Source: Curvibacter sp. (lineage in GTDB: Bacteria > Pseudomonadota > Gammaproteobacteria > Burkholderiales > Burkholderiaceae_C). Taken from it: a stretch of DNA of 44,100 nt. A model generated the notes under the pieces. It searched no databases. It was not told where the DNA came from and saw nothing but the letters and a program-made list of their open reading frames with translations. The stretch's first letter is position 1; each line of letters opens with the position of its first letter. Where the stretch lies: positions 1 to 44,100 of the forward strand of contig JAFAMV010000185.1 in NCBI GenBank assembly GCA_019233055.1. Reading direction: 5' to 3'. Made by a program: the position numbers and the translations under genes. Positions 17,905 to 25,600 of the stretch are shown here, one piece after another.

Positions 17905-18722
17905 ACGCAAACGACAACCATCGCAGCGCCGTGCCGCTGCTCGAGATGCAGAACGTGTCGCGCCATTTCGGCGGGCTCAAGGTGCTGCAGGACGTGAGCT
18001 TCTCGGTGCCCCAGGGGGGCGTCTTCGGCCTCATCGGCCCCAATGGCGCCGGCAAGACCACGGTGTTCAACCTCATCACCGGCCTGCTTCCGGTCACCAG
18101 CGGCCACATCCGTTTCCAGGGCGACGACCTGGCAGGCCGTCGGCCGCACCAGATCACCCGCGCGGGCATCGCCCGGACCTTCCAGAACATCCGCATCTTC
18201 AAGGAGATGTCGCTGCTCGAGAACGTGATGGTCGGCATGCATGCGCATCTGAGCTACGGGCCGCTGGGCTGGCTGGCGGGCACCGGCCTGTTCCGCAGCG
18301 AGGAGCGCCGCGCCCGCGACCGGGCGCGCGAGCTGCTGTCCTGGGTCAAGCTCGACCACAAGGCCTCCGATGTGGCCGACAACCTCTCCTACGGCGACCA
18401 GCGCAAGCTCGAGCTGGCCCGGGCCCTGGCCACCGAGCCGCGCCTGCTGCTGCTCGACGAGCCGGTGGCCGGCATGAACAGCGTCGAGAAGACCGACCTG
18501 ATGCACGAGATCCGCAACATCAGCGCGCGCGGCTACACCATCTTCATGATCGAGCACGACATGCGCTTCGTGATGGGCCTGTGCGAGCACATCGCGGTGC
18601 TGAACTTCGGCCGCATCATCGCCGAGGGCGGCCCCGAGGCGATCCGCAACGACCCGCAGGTGATCGAGGCCTATCTGGGCCGCGAAGACGATGAGACCCA
18701 TCCCCAAGGAGCCCCGGCATGA
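17901..18722 (+). CDS. livG: Branched-chain amino acid-type ABC transporter ATPase LivG
   Basis: This 273-residue cytoplasmic ATPase has Walker A GPNGAGKTT at about residues 48-56, ABC signature LSYGDQRKLELARAL and Walker B LLLLDEPVAGMN. The downstream MIEHDMRFVMGLCEHIAVLN is the LivG-type switch-His region, and the C terminus has the branched-chain-type extension ending EAYLGRE. It powers import through LivHM together with LivF. I chose the ATG at 17901, overlapping the livM stop. The frame stays open far upstream, but that sequence is a shadow of livM. It overlaps livF by ATGA. Confidence 0.96.
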   Translation: MNANDNHRSAVPLLEMQNVSRHFGGLKVLQDVSFSVPQGGVFGLIGPNGAGKTTVFNLITGLLPVTSGHIRFQGDDLAGRRPHQITRAGIARTFQNIRIFKEMSLLENVMVGMHAHLSYGPLGWLAGTGLFRSEERRARDRARELLSWVKLDHKASDVADNLSYGDQRKLELARALATEPRLLLLDEPVAGMNSVEKTDLMHEIRNISARGYTIFMIEHDMRFVMGLCEHIAVLNFGRIIAEGGPEAIRNDPQVIEAYLGREDDETHPQGAPA

Positions 18723-19438
18723 GCGCGCCGCTGCTGAAAGTGCAAGGCCTGCAGGTGGCCTATGGCCACATCGAGGCCGTCAAGGGCCTGGATTTCGAAT
18801 TGCACGAAGGCCAGATCACCACCCTGGTCGGTGCCAATGGCGCCGGCAAGTCGACCACCCTGCTGGCCCTGTCGGGGCTGGTTCGCAAGGCCGCCGGGCA
18901 GGTGCTGTTCGAGGGCCGCGACATCGCCGCGCTGGCGCCGCACCGCATCGTGGCCAGCGGCCTGGTCCAGGTGGCCGAGGGCCGCGCCACGCTGACCACG
19001 CTCACGGTGCATGAGAACCTCGAGCTGGGTGCCTACACCCGCAAGGACAGCCGCGCCCAGGTGGCGCAGGACCTGGAGCGCATCTACACCCTGTTCCCGC
19101 GTCTGAGCGAACGCAGCAAGGGACTGGCGGGCAACCTCTCGGGCGGTGAGCAGCAGATGCTGGCCATCGGCCGGGCCCTGATGGCCAAGCCGCGCATCCT
19201 GCTGCTCGACGAGCCGTCGATGGGGCTGGCACCGATCATCGTGCAGGACATCTTCCGCACCCTGCGCGAAATCAACCGCCAGGGCCTGACCCTGTTCCTG
19301 GTCGAGCAGAACGTGAAGCAGGCGCTGAAGATCGCCGACCGCGCCTATGTGATCGAGACCGGCCGCATCGTGCTCAGCGGCAGCGGCGAGGAACTGCTGG
19401 GCAATCCCAAGGTGCAGGACGCCTACCTGGGGGCCTGA
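18719..19438 (+). CDS. livF: Branched-chain amino acid-type ABC transporter ATPase LivF
   Basis: This 239-residue ATPase is the usual size. It has Walker A GANGAGKST, signature LSGGEQQMLAIGRAL, Walker B ILLLDEPSMGLAP and switch LVEQNVKQALKIADRAYVIE. It ends VQDAYLGA, a typical LivF C terminus. It is the last gene of the liv operon. Its final 16 bases overlap the 3' end of the convergent N-glycosyltransferase gene, whose stop codon lies inside livF. No terminator with a U-tract follows; only a short GGGGC-CTGA-GCCCC stem is visible around the stop. Confidence 0.96.
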   Translation: MSAPLLKVQGLQVAYGHIEAVKGLDFELHEGQITTLVGANGAGKSTTLLALSGLVRKAAGQVLFEGRDIAALAPHRIVASGLVQVAEGRATLTTLTVHENLELGAYTRKDSRAQVAQDLERIYTLFPRLSERSKGLAGNLSGGEQQMLAIGRALMAKPRILLLDEPSMGLAPIIVQDIFRTLREINRQGLTLFLVEQNVKQALKIADRAYVIETGRIVLSGSGEELLGNPKVQDAYLGA

Positions 19439-21300
19439 GCCCCGGTCCCGGCCGCCCCGGTCTGCTGCTGCCACAGTTCAAGCACGCGGCAGCCCAGGTG
19501 GTCGGGGTCGCCCTGGTTCAGAAGGCGCGGGCCGCCGCGCTCGATCAGTTGCCGGCGCAACGCCAACCGTTCTTCTGGCTGATCGACCAGGCGCACGGCT
19601 GCCGCCACATAGGCATCGAGGTCGCGGGCGATGCTCCAGTCGGGCAGGCCCAGGCGCTTGAAGAGGCCGGCATCGATCTCCTGGTGCACCTGCGGCCCCC
19701 CCATGCAGACCCCCACCATGCCGAGTGCCGCCATGTCGGCCATGCCGTTCATGTTGCCGTAGGGGAAGGGGTTGATGAAGAGGTCGCAGCGCCCGATCGT
19801 CTCCATATAGGGTTCGTAGGCCTGGCTCATGTGCAGCGTGGCCCGCTCGCCCAGCAGCGAGCGCACCGTGTTGCGCGCCTGCAGATAGACCAGCCCGATC
19901 GCCTGGCCGGCCAGGATCTCGAAATGCACCGGCGTGCGGACGCTGTCGGCGATGCGCCTGCAGCAGGCCAGGAAGCGCGGATTGAGTTTCATGGTCGAGG
20001 CGGCCACCGCGATGCGCACCACCTCGGGCTGCGGCCGCAGCACCGGTTTCATGCGTTCCGGGTCGAAGCCGGCCGACGGCACCATGGGCATCACGCCGGG
20101 TGGCAGGCGCAGCAAGCGCTCGCTGAAGGTGGACGCGTCGCCGATGAAATCCTCATCGACCGCGAAGTAGTCGATCTGCGGCGACAGCGTGCTGGCGCTG
20201 TGGCCGAGCGCGGTGAACTGCAGCGGCGCCAGGCGCAGGCTGGCCGCGAAGATGGTGTGGGGGAACATGCCCACGCCGGGCTGGTAGAGCACCTGGGCCC
20301 GGCAGGCCTCGGCCTTGCGGCGGATCTGGCGCACCTGGTCGATCACCGACACCCCTTCGAAGTCGATCACCTCGAATTCGTCGAAGACCTCGCGGCCGAC
20401 GCTGTCCACCAGATGGGCCATGCCCATGCCGATCACGTGGAAGTGCCGGCGTGCCGCGCGGATCGAGGTGGAGTGGGTGCGGTAGATCGAGTGGCGTTCG
20501 CTGAACCAGTCCAGCACCACCAGCAGCACCGGTTTCTCGCCCTCGGCCGGTCGCGGCGGCGCGGGCAGGTCGGTCACGCCGAGCTCGATCAGCTTGCGCC
20601 GCACCAGCCGGTGCAGTCCGCGTTTGATCTCGTGCTTGGCCGGCAGGTCGGCATAGCTGCAGTGCATGTAGACGTCGTGCAGGATGCGGTCCGGCAGCGC
20701 GTCGAGTGAATCGAGTTCGTCGAGCCGGGCCGGCAGCCATTCGAGGATCTTCTCGCGCCGCTGGTGGGCCACCGGCGTGCCCATGAAGCGCGGCGACAAC
20801 TGCGCCATCAGCAGCGACACCGTGAGCTGTCGGTCGATCTGCCAGAGGGCGTCGAAATCCAGGGCCACGTCCGAGTCGGCGCCGAACATCAGGCAGAACT
20901 TGCGCAGCCAGGCCGCCTGCTGGATCTGCAGGCGCCGCAGATCGCCGCCATTGGCATTCAGGCCGCGCAGCACGTGGTCGGCGTTGCGGTAGGCGCTGGC
21001 GGAGAAGATCGCCGAGATCCAGCGCTGGTGGATGATCAGCCGTTTCCAGCCGTCGTCGGTGATGGTGTAGGTGGTTTCGCTGACCAGGCAGGAGATCGCT
21101 CCGGCGATGCGGGTGAACACATGGGTGTCGACGTCTTCGCTGCTCGAGAAGCCGGAGGCAGCCTGGTAGCTGAAACCCAGGCCCAGCGCGCCATAGCGGC
21201 CATCGATGGCCTTGAGCAGGGCCAGCAGCATCTGGGTGGCCGGCTCATGCTGGCGCGAGTAGACCAGATGCTCGAAATGCTCGAGGTGGAAGGCGGTCAT
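19423..21300 (-). CDS. HMW1C-like cytoplasmic protein N-glycosyltransferase (GT41)
   Basis: This 625-residue protein is the same length as Haemophilus and Actinobacillus HMW1C, which transfer glucose from UDP-glucose to Asn in N-X-S/T sequons in the cytoplasm. Matching segments include ILHDVYMHCSY (207-217), HSIYRTHSTS (270-279), GREVFDEF (302-309), TMKLNP (436-441), INPFPYGNMNGMADM (509-523) and GLFKRLGLP (545-553). His276, Lys438, Gln466, Asn518 and Asp522 fall where I recall the sugar-nucleotide and catalytic residues of the Actinobacillus enzyme. There is no signal peptide. I chose the ATG at 21300, since upstream frame sequence overlaps the preceding lipoprotein gene. It lies 22 bases after that gene's stop, so the two form an operon. 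Membership in the family is strong; sugar and acceptor are inferred. Confidence 0.9.
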   Translation of the reverse strand: MTAFHLEHFEHLVYSRQHEPATQMLLALLKAIDGRYGALGLGFSYQAASGFSSSEDVDTHVFTRIAGAISCLVSETTYTITDDGWKRLIIHQRWISAIFSASAYRNADHVLRGLNANGGDLRRLQIQQAAWLRKFCLMFGADSDVALDFDALWQIDRQLTVSLLMAQLSPRFMGTPVAHQRREKILEWLPARLDELDSLDALPDRILHDVYMHCSYADLPAKHEIKRGLHRLVRRKLIELGVTDLPAPPRPAEGEKPVLLVVLDWFSERHSIYRTHSTSIRAARRHFHVIGMGMAHLVDSVGREVFDEFEVIDFEGVSVIDQVRQIRRKAEACRAQVLYQPGVGMFPHTIFAASLRLAPLQFTALGHSASTLSPQIDYFAVDEDFIGDASTFSERLLRLPPGVMPMVPSAGFDPERMKPVLRPQPEVVRIAVAASTMKLNPRFLACCRRIADSVRTPVHFEILAGQAIGLVYLQARNTVRSLLGERATLHMSQAYEPYMETIGRCDLFINPFPYGNMNGMADMAALGMVGVCMGGPQVHQEIDAGLFKRLGLPDWSIARDLDAYVAAAVRLVDQPEERLALRRQLIERGGPRLLNQGDPDHLGCRVLELWQQQTGAAGTGAQAPR

Positions 21301-21322
21301 CGGGTGCCGGGCCGTGCCGGTT

Positions 21323-22606
21323 TCAGGGCAATGCAGCCGGTGCTGCCAGATAGGCCTTCGAATAGGTCTGGAACTGACCGCCGTCGGTCTGGATGTTGGT
21401 CTGGTCGGACTGGCCCGGGCTGAACACCGCGCCCACGCCGCCGGCCGCCACCAGCTGGCTCGCATGGGTCAGGAAGTAGTGCACCCGGTTGTCGCGCCAG
21501 GGCTTGGCCGTGCTCGGGCTGCTCGCGGGCACGCCCATCGGGGTCTGCCACCACAGCAGCGGCAGCTGCAGCCCCTGGTTGAAGGTGCTGGCCAGGGCGA
21601 AGTGGTCGTTGAAGTTGGGCGAGGTGAGGTTGCTCTCATCCCAGTACCAGCCACTTCCGCTGCGCGCGCAGCTGTCGGCCACGTTCTGGGCCTCGAAGCA
21701 ACCGGCGTCGCGGTCCAGTGTCGACATCACGACGAAATCCGCCTTGCCGGCCCCCAGGGCCTGCATGTAGGCGACCTCGGTGGGCAGCACGTCCGCAAAC
21801 AGCGAGGGCGGAAACCCCACGTAGGCATTCGGTGCATAGGTCCGGGCGGTCTGGATCAGGCAGGCGGCGATGCCGGCCACGGTGTTGGGCAGGCTGGCGC
21901 AATCGCTGTCGATGTTGACGTAGGCGAACATCTGGGTCGGGTCGGCATTGACCCGGTGCGTGTAGCCCCAGAAATCAGGCTCGAAATTGACCACGGCAGG
22001 TTTGCCGTAGCTGGCCAGTTGCTGGAACAGCAGCCGCACGTTCGACCAGTAGTTGGCCATGAAATTGGTGTCGCTCAGACCACTCAGATTGCCATCTCCA
22101 TTCGCTGCCATCTGGTAGAGCGTGAACATCGGCACGGCGCCGAGCTGATCGGCATTGGCGGCCACCACCTGGACATAGGCGCCGGCGGGGCTGTTCCAGG
22201 ACGGCCAGGCGCTGGTGCCGAGGCCGGTGAGGTATTGGTCGTAGATGTCGGGGCTCAGCTTCTGGCTCTGCACCGGGGCGACGTCGACGGTGCCCAGCCC
22301 GATCAACAGGCGCTTGGATCGGCCCAGGGCCACTGCCAGCACGCCGGGTTTGCTGGCCAGGGCGGCCTGCTGGATGGCGGTGTGGCCGTCGGTGCTGCTG
22401 GAGCTGGAACCACTGGAGCTGCTCCCCGAACTGGAGCTGCTTCCAGAACTGGAGCTACTCCCTGAACTGGAACTGCTCCCTGAACTGGAACTGCTTCCGG
22501 AGCTGGAGCTGCTTGAACCGCCGCCGCCTCCGCCACAACTGGCCAGCAGCAGGGTGGTGAGCAGAGCAAAGGTCCCGATCAGGGTCGGCAGGCGAGGTGA
22601 TGTCAT
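21323..22606 (-). CDS. Ser-rich-linker lipoprotein with uncharacterised secreted domain
   Basis: This 427-residue protein starts with a lipoprotein signal (LLLASC, Cys24). Six Gly follow, then a Ser/Gly linker at residues 31-71 made of seven Ser blocks separated by single Gly. A globular domain of about 350 residues follows. It contains VVNFEPDFWGY (Glu209), NFNDHFALASTFNQ and LLWWQTPMG, which recall TIM-barrel glycoside hydrolases, but I cannot assign a family. Two N-glycosylation sequons are present, Asn173 (NLS) and Asn326 (NLT). Residue 2 after the Cys is Gly, not Asp, so outer-membrane sorting is expected. I chose the ATG at 22606 because it begins the signal peptide. The next gene is the HMW1C-like glycosyltransferase. 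Confidence 0.85.
   Translation of the reverse strand: MTSPRLPTLIGTFALLTTLLLASCGGGGGGSSSSSSGSSSSSGSSSSSGSSSSSGSSSSSGSSSSGSSSSSTDGHTAIQQAALASKPGVLAVALGRSKRLLIGLGTVDVAPVQSQKLSPDIYDQYLTGLGTSAWPSWNSPAGAYVQVVAANADQLGAVPMFTLYQMAANGDGNLSGLSDTNFMANYWSNVRLLFQQLASYGKPAVVNFEPDFWGYTHRVNADPTQMFAYVNIDSDCASLPNTVAGIAACLIQTARTYAPNAYVGFPPSLFADVLPTEVAYMQALGAGKADFVVMSTLDRDAGCFEAQNVADSCARSGSGWYWDESNLTSPNFNDHFALASTFNQGLQLPLLWWQTPMGVPASSPSTAKPWRDNRVHYFLTHASQLVAAGGVGAVFSPGQSDQTNIQTDGGQFQTYSKAYLAAPAALP
22394..22516 (-). repeat. 18-bp imperfect tandem repeat coding (Ser5-Gly) linker
   Basis: Coding-strand units of the kind AGC-AGY-TCC-AGT-TCN-GGR repeat with 18-base periodicity for about six to seven copies, and adjacent copies differ only at third positions. 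It encodes the Ser/Gly linker of the lipoprotein. The period preserves the reading frame, so copy-number change would alter linker length without breaking the gene. Confidence 0.85.
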
Positions 22607-22757
22607 GGGCGAAAGTCTAATGAGATTTATGTCGCCCCGGTGTCTTTCGGCCGTCGCACCCCCGCTGCCGGATTGACCGATGTCATGGAACGATCGGCCC
22701 TGGCCTCTGAGCCCCCGGTCGGATGGGATGGCAGGGAGGTTGGCTCGGCCGTGCCGG

Positions 22758-23864
22758 TCAGCGTGGGCTCGGGGCGGTCGACGCCAGGGCCGAAAAATAC
22801 CGGCCGGCGCGTGTGCCGAGGAAGTCGTCCAGGGCGATCCGGTCGGGCCCGACGAAGCCCTTGGCTGGCAGCAGGCCCCGGCGCAGCAGTTCCAGGGCGC
22901 CGACGACGCCGCTGGCGGTGCTGAGTTCGATGGCCGTTCGCTGCGTGCCGGCCAACAGGCCGCCCTGGAGCTGGGCCAGCCGGTCGTCCTGCTCGAGTCG
23001 GCCATGCCGCAGGCCGGTGGCGCTGGCGAAGACGATCACCCGGTCATCCCGGCTGTGAGGGACAGCGTGTTCCAGCACCTGGCGCAGCAGGTCGGGGCGG
23101 TCCCGCAGCCCGAGGCCATGCAGCAGCAGGTGCATGGCCTCGCGATGCCCCGGGTAGCGCAGGGATTTGTAGTCCAGCTCCTGTACCTTGCCCTGCAGCG
23201 AATGGCACAGCGTGCCCAGGCCGCCCGAGGTGTTGAAGGCCTCGAAGGCTTCGCCGTCGAGCACCAGGGTCTCCAGGCCTTCCAGCGCCTGCAGGCGGGT
23301 GATCCGGCCTTGCACGATGGCCTCGCTGGGCTGGCTGTATTCGTTGATCAGGCCGTCAAGGCTCCAGGTGAGGTTGTAGCGCAGGGCATTGCAGGCCTGC
23401 CGCGGCAACGCCCCCACCCGCAGGCGCAGCGTGTGCAGCACCTCGAATTCCCGGGCCATGGCGGCGCCCAGCAGGCCGATCACCCCCGGGGCCAGCCCGC
23501 ATTGGGGCATGAGCACGCTGTGCGCCCGCGTGGCCAGGGCCTGGATGTGCCGGGTGGCGGCCACGTCTTCGGTCAGGTCCAGGTAGTGGGTACCGGCAGC
23601 CACCGCGGCATCGGCCACATGGGTGGCCAGAAAGAAGGGCAGGGCATTGATCACGGCCTGGTGCCGGCCCAGCAGGCGGGCGAGCGCGGGGCCGTCCTGC
23701 ACGTCCAGCGCTTCGAAGGCCACGCCAGGACACGGCCCGGCCGGGGGCGACCGATCCGCCAGCGTGACCTGCCAGGTCGACTGTTCGGCGAGAAGGTCGG
23801 CCACGGTGCGGCCGACCTTGCCGGCGCCCAGGACGAGGATGCGGTCAAAGGAATGCGGGGACAT
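22758..23864 (-). CDS. Saccharopine dehydrogenase-like oxidoreductase
   Basis: This 368-residue protein has an N-terminal Rossmann fold (ILVLGAGKVGRTVADLL) and a family segment VINALPFFLATHVADAAVAAGTHYLDLTED. PQCGLAPGVIGLLGAAMA then matches the saccharopine dehydrogenase/carboxynorspermidine dehydrogenase superfamily. It would be a cytoplasmic NAD(P)-dependent imine reductase or amino acid dehydrogenase; lysine degradation is one possibility. I chose the ATG at 23864 because it has AGGAGG seven bases upstream; an in-frame start at 23900 adds unlike residues. It is divergent from cutA, with the promoter region carrying two phased repeats. The Ser-rich lipoprotein gene follows on the same strand after 151 bases. 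Confidence 0.82.
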   Translation of the reverse strand: MSPHSFDRILVLGAGKVGRTVADLLAEQSTWQVTLADRSPPAGPCPGVAFEALDVQDGPALARLLGRHQAVINALPFFLATHVADAAVAAGTHYLDLTEDVAATRHIQALATRAHSVLMPQCGLAPGVIGLLGAAMAREFEVLHTLRLRVGALPRQACNALRYNLTWSLDGLINEYSQPSEAIVQGRITRLQALEGLETLVLDGEAFEAFNTSGGLGTLCHSLQGKVQELDYKSLRYPGHREAMHLLLHGLGLRDRPDLLRQVLEHAVPHSRDDRVIVFASATGLRHGRLEQDDRLAQLQGGLLAGTQRTAIELSTASGVVGALELLRRGLLPAKGFVGPDRIALDDFLGTRAGRYFSALASTAPSPR

Positions 23865-23957
23865 GGCGGCCTCCTGGTCTGCACGGCGTGTGCCATCCAT
23901 CGTAGAGGCGGGTCAGGCCAGGCACCAGCGCGCAAATGCTCCAGAATGGAAGGCTTG

Positions 23958-23993
23958 CTGGCGTTTTGCCTGCTTGTCCTGGCGTTTTGCCAG
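23958..23993. promoter_or_regulatory. Pair of CTGGCGTTTTGCC repeats in the divergent saccharopine-DH/cutA region
   Basis: The 13-base word CTGGCGTTTTGCC occurs at 23958-23970 and again at 23979-23991, exactly 21 bases apart, about two helical turns. The second copy extends to CTGGC-GTTTT-GCCAG, an inverted repeat. This looks like a tandem operator. I do not recognise the regulator. Confidence 0.4.
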
Positions 23994-24030
23994 ATTTCCT
24001 TGGATTGCTGATGGACCTGAAAGGACGCCG

Positions 24031-24351
24031 ATGCCCTCCGATGCCCCGCTCTGGGTGGCCTGCACCACCGTCGCGCTGGAAGACGATGCCCGGCGGCTGG
24101 CGCGCGAAGCCGTCTCTTTGGGGCTGGCGGCCTGCGCCCAATGGGAGGCCATCCGCTCGTGCTATCGCTGGGACGGCCAGGTGCAGGACGAGGGCGAATG
24201 GCGGCTGACTTTCAAGACCCTCGGGCATGCCCTGCCGTCGCTGCACGACTGGGTGCATGCCCAGCATCCCTATGCGCTGCCGCAATGGGTCGCCTGGCCT
24301 GCGCAGGCGTCCGGGCCCTACCTCGGGTGGGTGGCTGCGGGCCTCGCCTGA
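24031..24351 (+). CDS. cutA: CutA-family divalent-ion tolerance protein
   Basis: This 106-residue protein is the size of CutA1, a very stable cytoplasmic homotrimer with a ferredoxin-like fold, implicated by some genetics in copper tolerance and otherwise of uncertain role. Matching elements are ARRLAREAVSLGLAACAQW, the core YRWDGQVQDEGEWRLTFKT, and the C-terminal HPYALPQWVAWP with GPYLGWV. The family usually has EIIALP where this has QWVAWP. I chose the ATG at 24031, preceded by AAAGGA. It is convergent with ftsY, with only 3 bases between the stops. Confidence 0.9.
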   Translation: MPSDAPLWVACTTVALEDDARRLAREAVSLGLAACAQWEAIRSCYRWDGQVQDEGEWRLTFKTLGHALPSLHDWVHAQHPYALPQWVAWPAQASGPYLGWVAAGLA

Positions 24352-24354
24352 CGA

Positions 24355-25572
24355 TCAGGACAGCAGGGCCTGGGCGAACTCCCTGGCGTTGAAGGTCTCG
24401 AGGTCTTCGAGCTTCTCGCCCACACCAATGAAGTACACCGGCACCGGCCGCTCCTGGGCGATGGCCGCCAGCACGCCGCCCTTGGCGGTGCCGTCGAGCT
24501 TGGTGACGATGAGACCGGTGAGGCCCAGCGCATCGTCGAAGGCGCGCACCTGGGCCAGCGCGTTCTGGCCGGTGTTGCCGTCGATCACCAGCAGCACCTC
24601 GTGCGGGGCGGTGGCCTCGGCCTTGGTGAGCACCCGCTTGATCTTCTTGAGCTCCTCCATCAGATGCAGCTGGGTGGGCAGGCGCCCGGCGGTGTCGACC
24701 AGCACCACGTCCTTGCCGCGGGCCTTGCCGGCGGTGACCGCGTCGAAACTCACGGCCGCCGGGTCGCCGCCCTCCTGGCTGACGATCTCGACGGTGTTGC
24801 GATCGGCCCAGACCCCGAGCTGTTCGCGCGCGGCGGCACGGAAGGTGTCGGCCGCCGCCAGCAGCACGGCAGCGCCGCCGTCGGCCAGGTGCTTGGTCAG
24901 CTTGCCGATCGAAGTGGTCTTGCCGGCACCGTTGACGCCGGCCACCATCACCACCGTGGGCGTGTGTTCGCCGATCACCAGGCCTTTCTCAAGGGGTTGG
25001 AGCAGATCGGCGATGGCGTCTGCCAGCAGGGCTTTCACGGCTGCCGGCTCGGTGGCCTTGTGCTCCTTGACGCGGCGCTTGAGGTCGTCGAGCAGGTGGC
25101 CGGTGGCCTTGACGCCAGTGTCGGCCATCAGCAGGGCCGCCTCCAGTTCTTCGTAGAGCGCGTCGTCGATCTGGGTGCCGGTGAAGACGGTGGCGATGCT
25201 CGAGCCGGTCTTGCGCAGCCCGGCCTTGAGCCGGTTCAGCCAGCCCTGCCGAGCGGCCGGGGCCTCGGCCGTCACCGGGGTCGGCACTGGAGTCGGCACC
25301 GGTGCGGTCGGTGTCGGCAGGCTGTCGGGCGCCGCAGGGGCGGTTGGGGACGGAGGTGATGCAGGCGCAGGCGTGGGCACCTGGGTCGGCACCGAGGCCG
25401 GGGCTTCGGCGGGTGCCGGCTTGCTGCCGAAGGGCTTGCGCAGCCAGCCCAGACCCGAGGGCGCGGGCGCTGGGGAGGGCGTCGGATCCTGGGGGGCGGG
25501 CGCAGGCGCCACCGAGGGCTCGGTGGCGGCCGGAGCGGCCGGCGGGGATTTTTTCTTGAAAAAACTGAACAT
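24355..25572 (-). CDS. ftsY: Signal recognition particle receptor FtsY
   Basis: This 405-residue SRP receptor GTPase docks ribosome-SRP complexes at the inner membrane. It starts MFSFFKKK, a basic amphipathic tip. A low-complexity Pro/Ala/Thr linker (about residues 10-125) carries PTPVPTPV-type repeats. The N domain and the G domain follow, with VNGAGKTTSIGKL (P loop), DTAGRLPTQ (G3) and TKLDGTAKGG (G4). In Escherichia the linker region is acidic; here it is Pro/Ala-rich, as in many betaproteobacteria. It is divergent from the first M16 peptidase, with only 28 bases between the two ATGs. Confidence 0.96.
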   Translation of the reverse strand: MFSFFKKKSPPAAPAATEPSVAPAPAPQDPTPSPAPAPSGLGWLRKPFGSKPAPAEAPASVPTQVPTPAPASPPSPTAPAAPDSLPTPTAPVPTPVPTPVTAEAPAARQGWLNRLKAGLRKTGSSIATVFTGTQIDDALYEELEAALLMADTGVKATGHLLDDLKRRVKEHKATEPAAVKALLADAIADLLQPLEKGLVIGEHTPTVVMVAGVNGAGKTTSIGKLTKHLADGGAAVLLAAADTFRAAAREQLGVWADRNTVEIVSQEGGDPAAVSFDAVTAGKARGKDVVLVDTAGRLPTQLHLMEELKKIKRVLTKAEATAPHEVLLVIDGNTGQNALAQVRAFDDALGLTGLIVTKLDGTAKGGVLAAIAQERPVPVYFIGVGEKLEDLETFNAREFAQALLS

Positions 25573-25600
25573 TGGTGAGTACTTAGAATCCCATGATTCT

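Noticed and set aside
25260..25400. GTCGGCACTGG-type repeats as a possible CRISPR or mobile repeat.
   Set aside because: They lie within ftsY and encode its PTPV-type Pro-rich linker.
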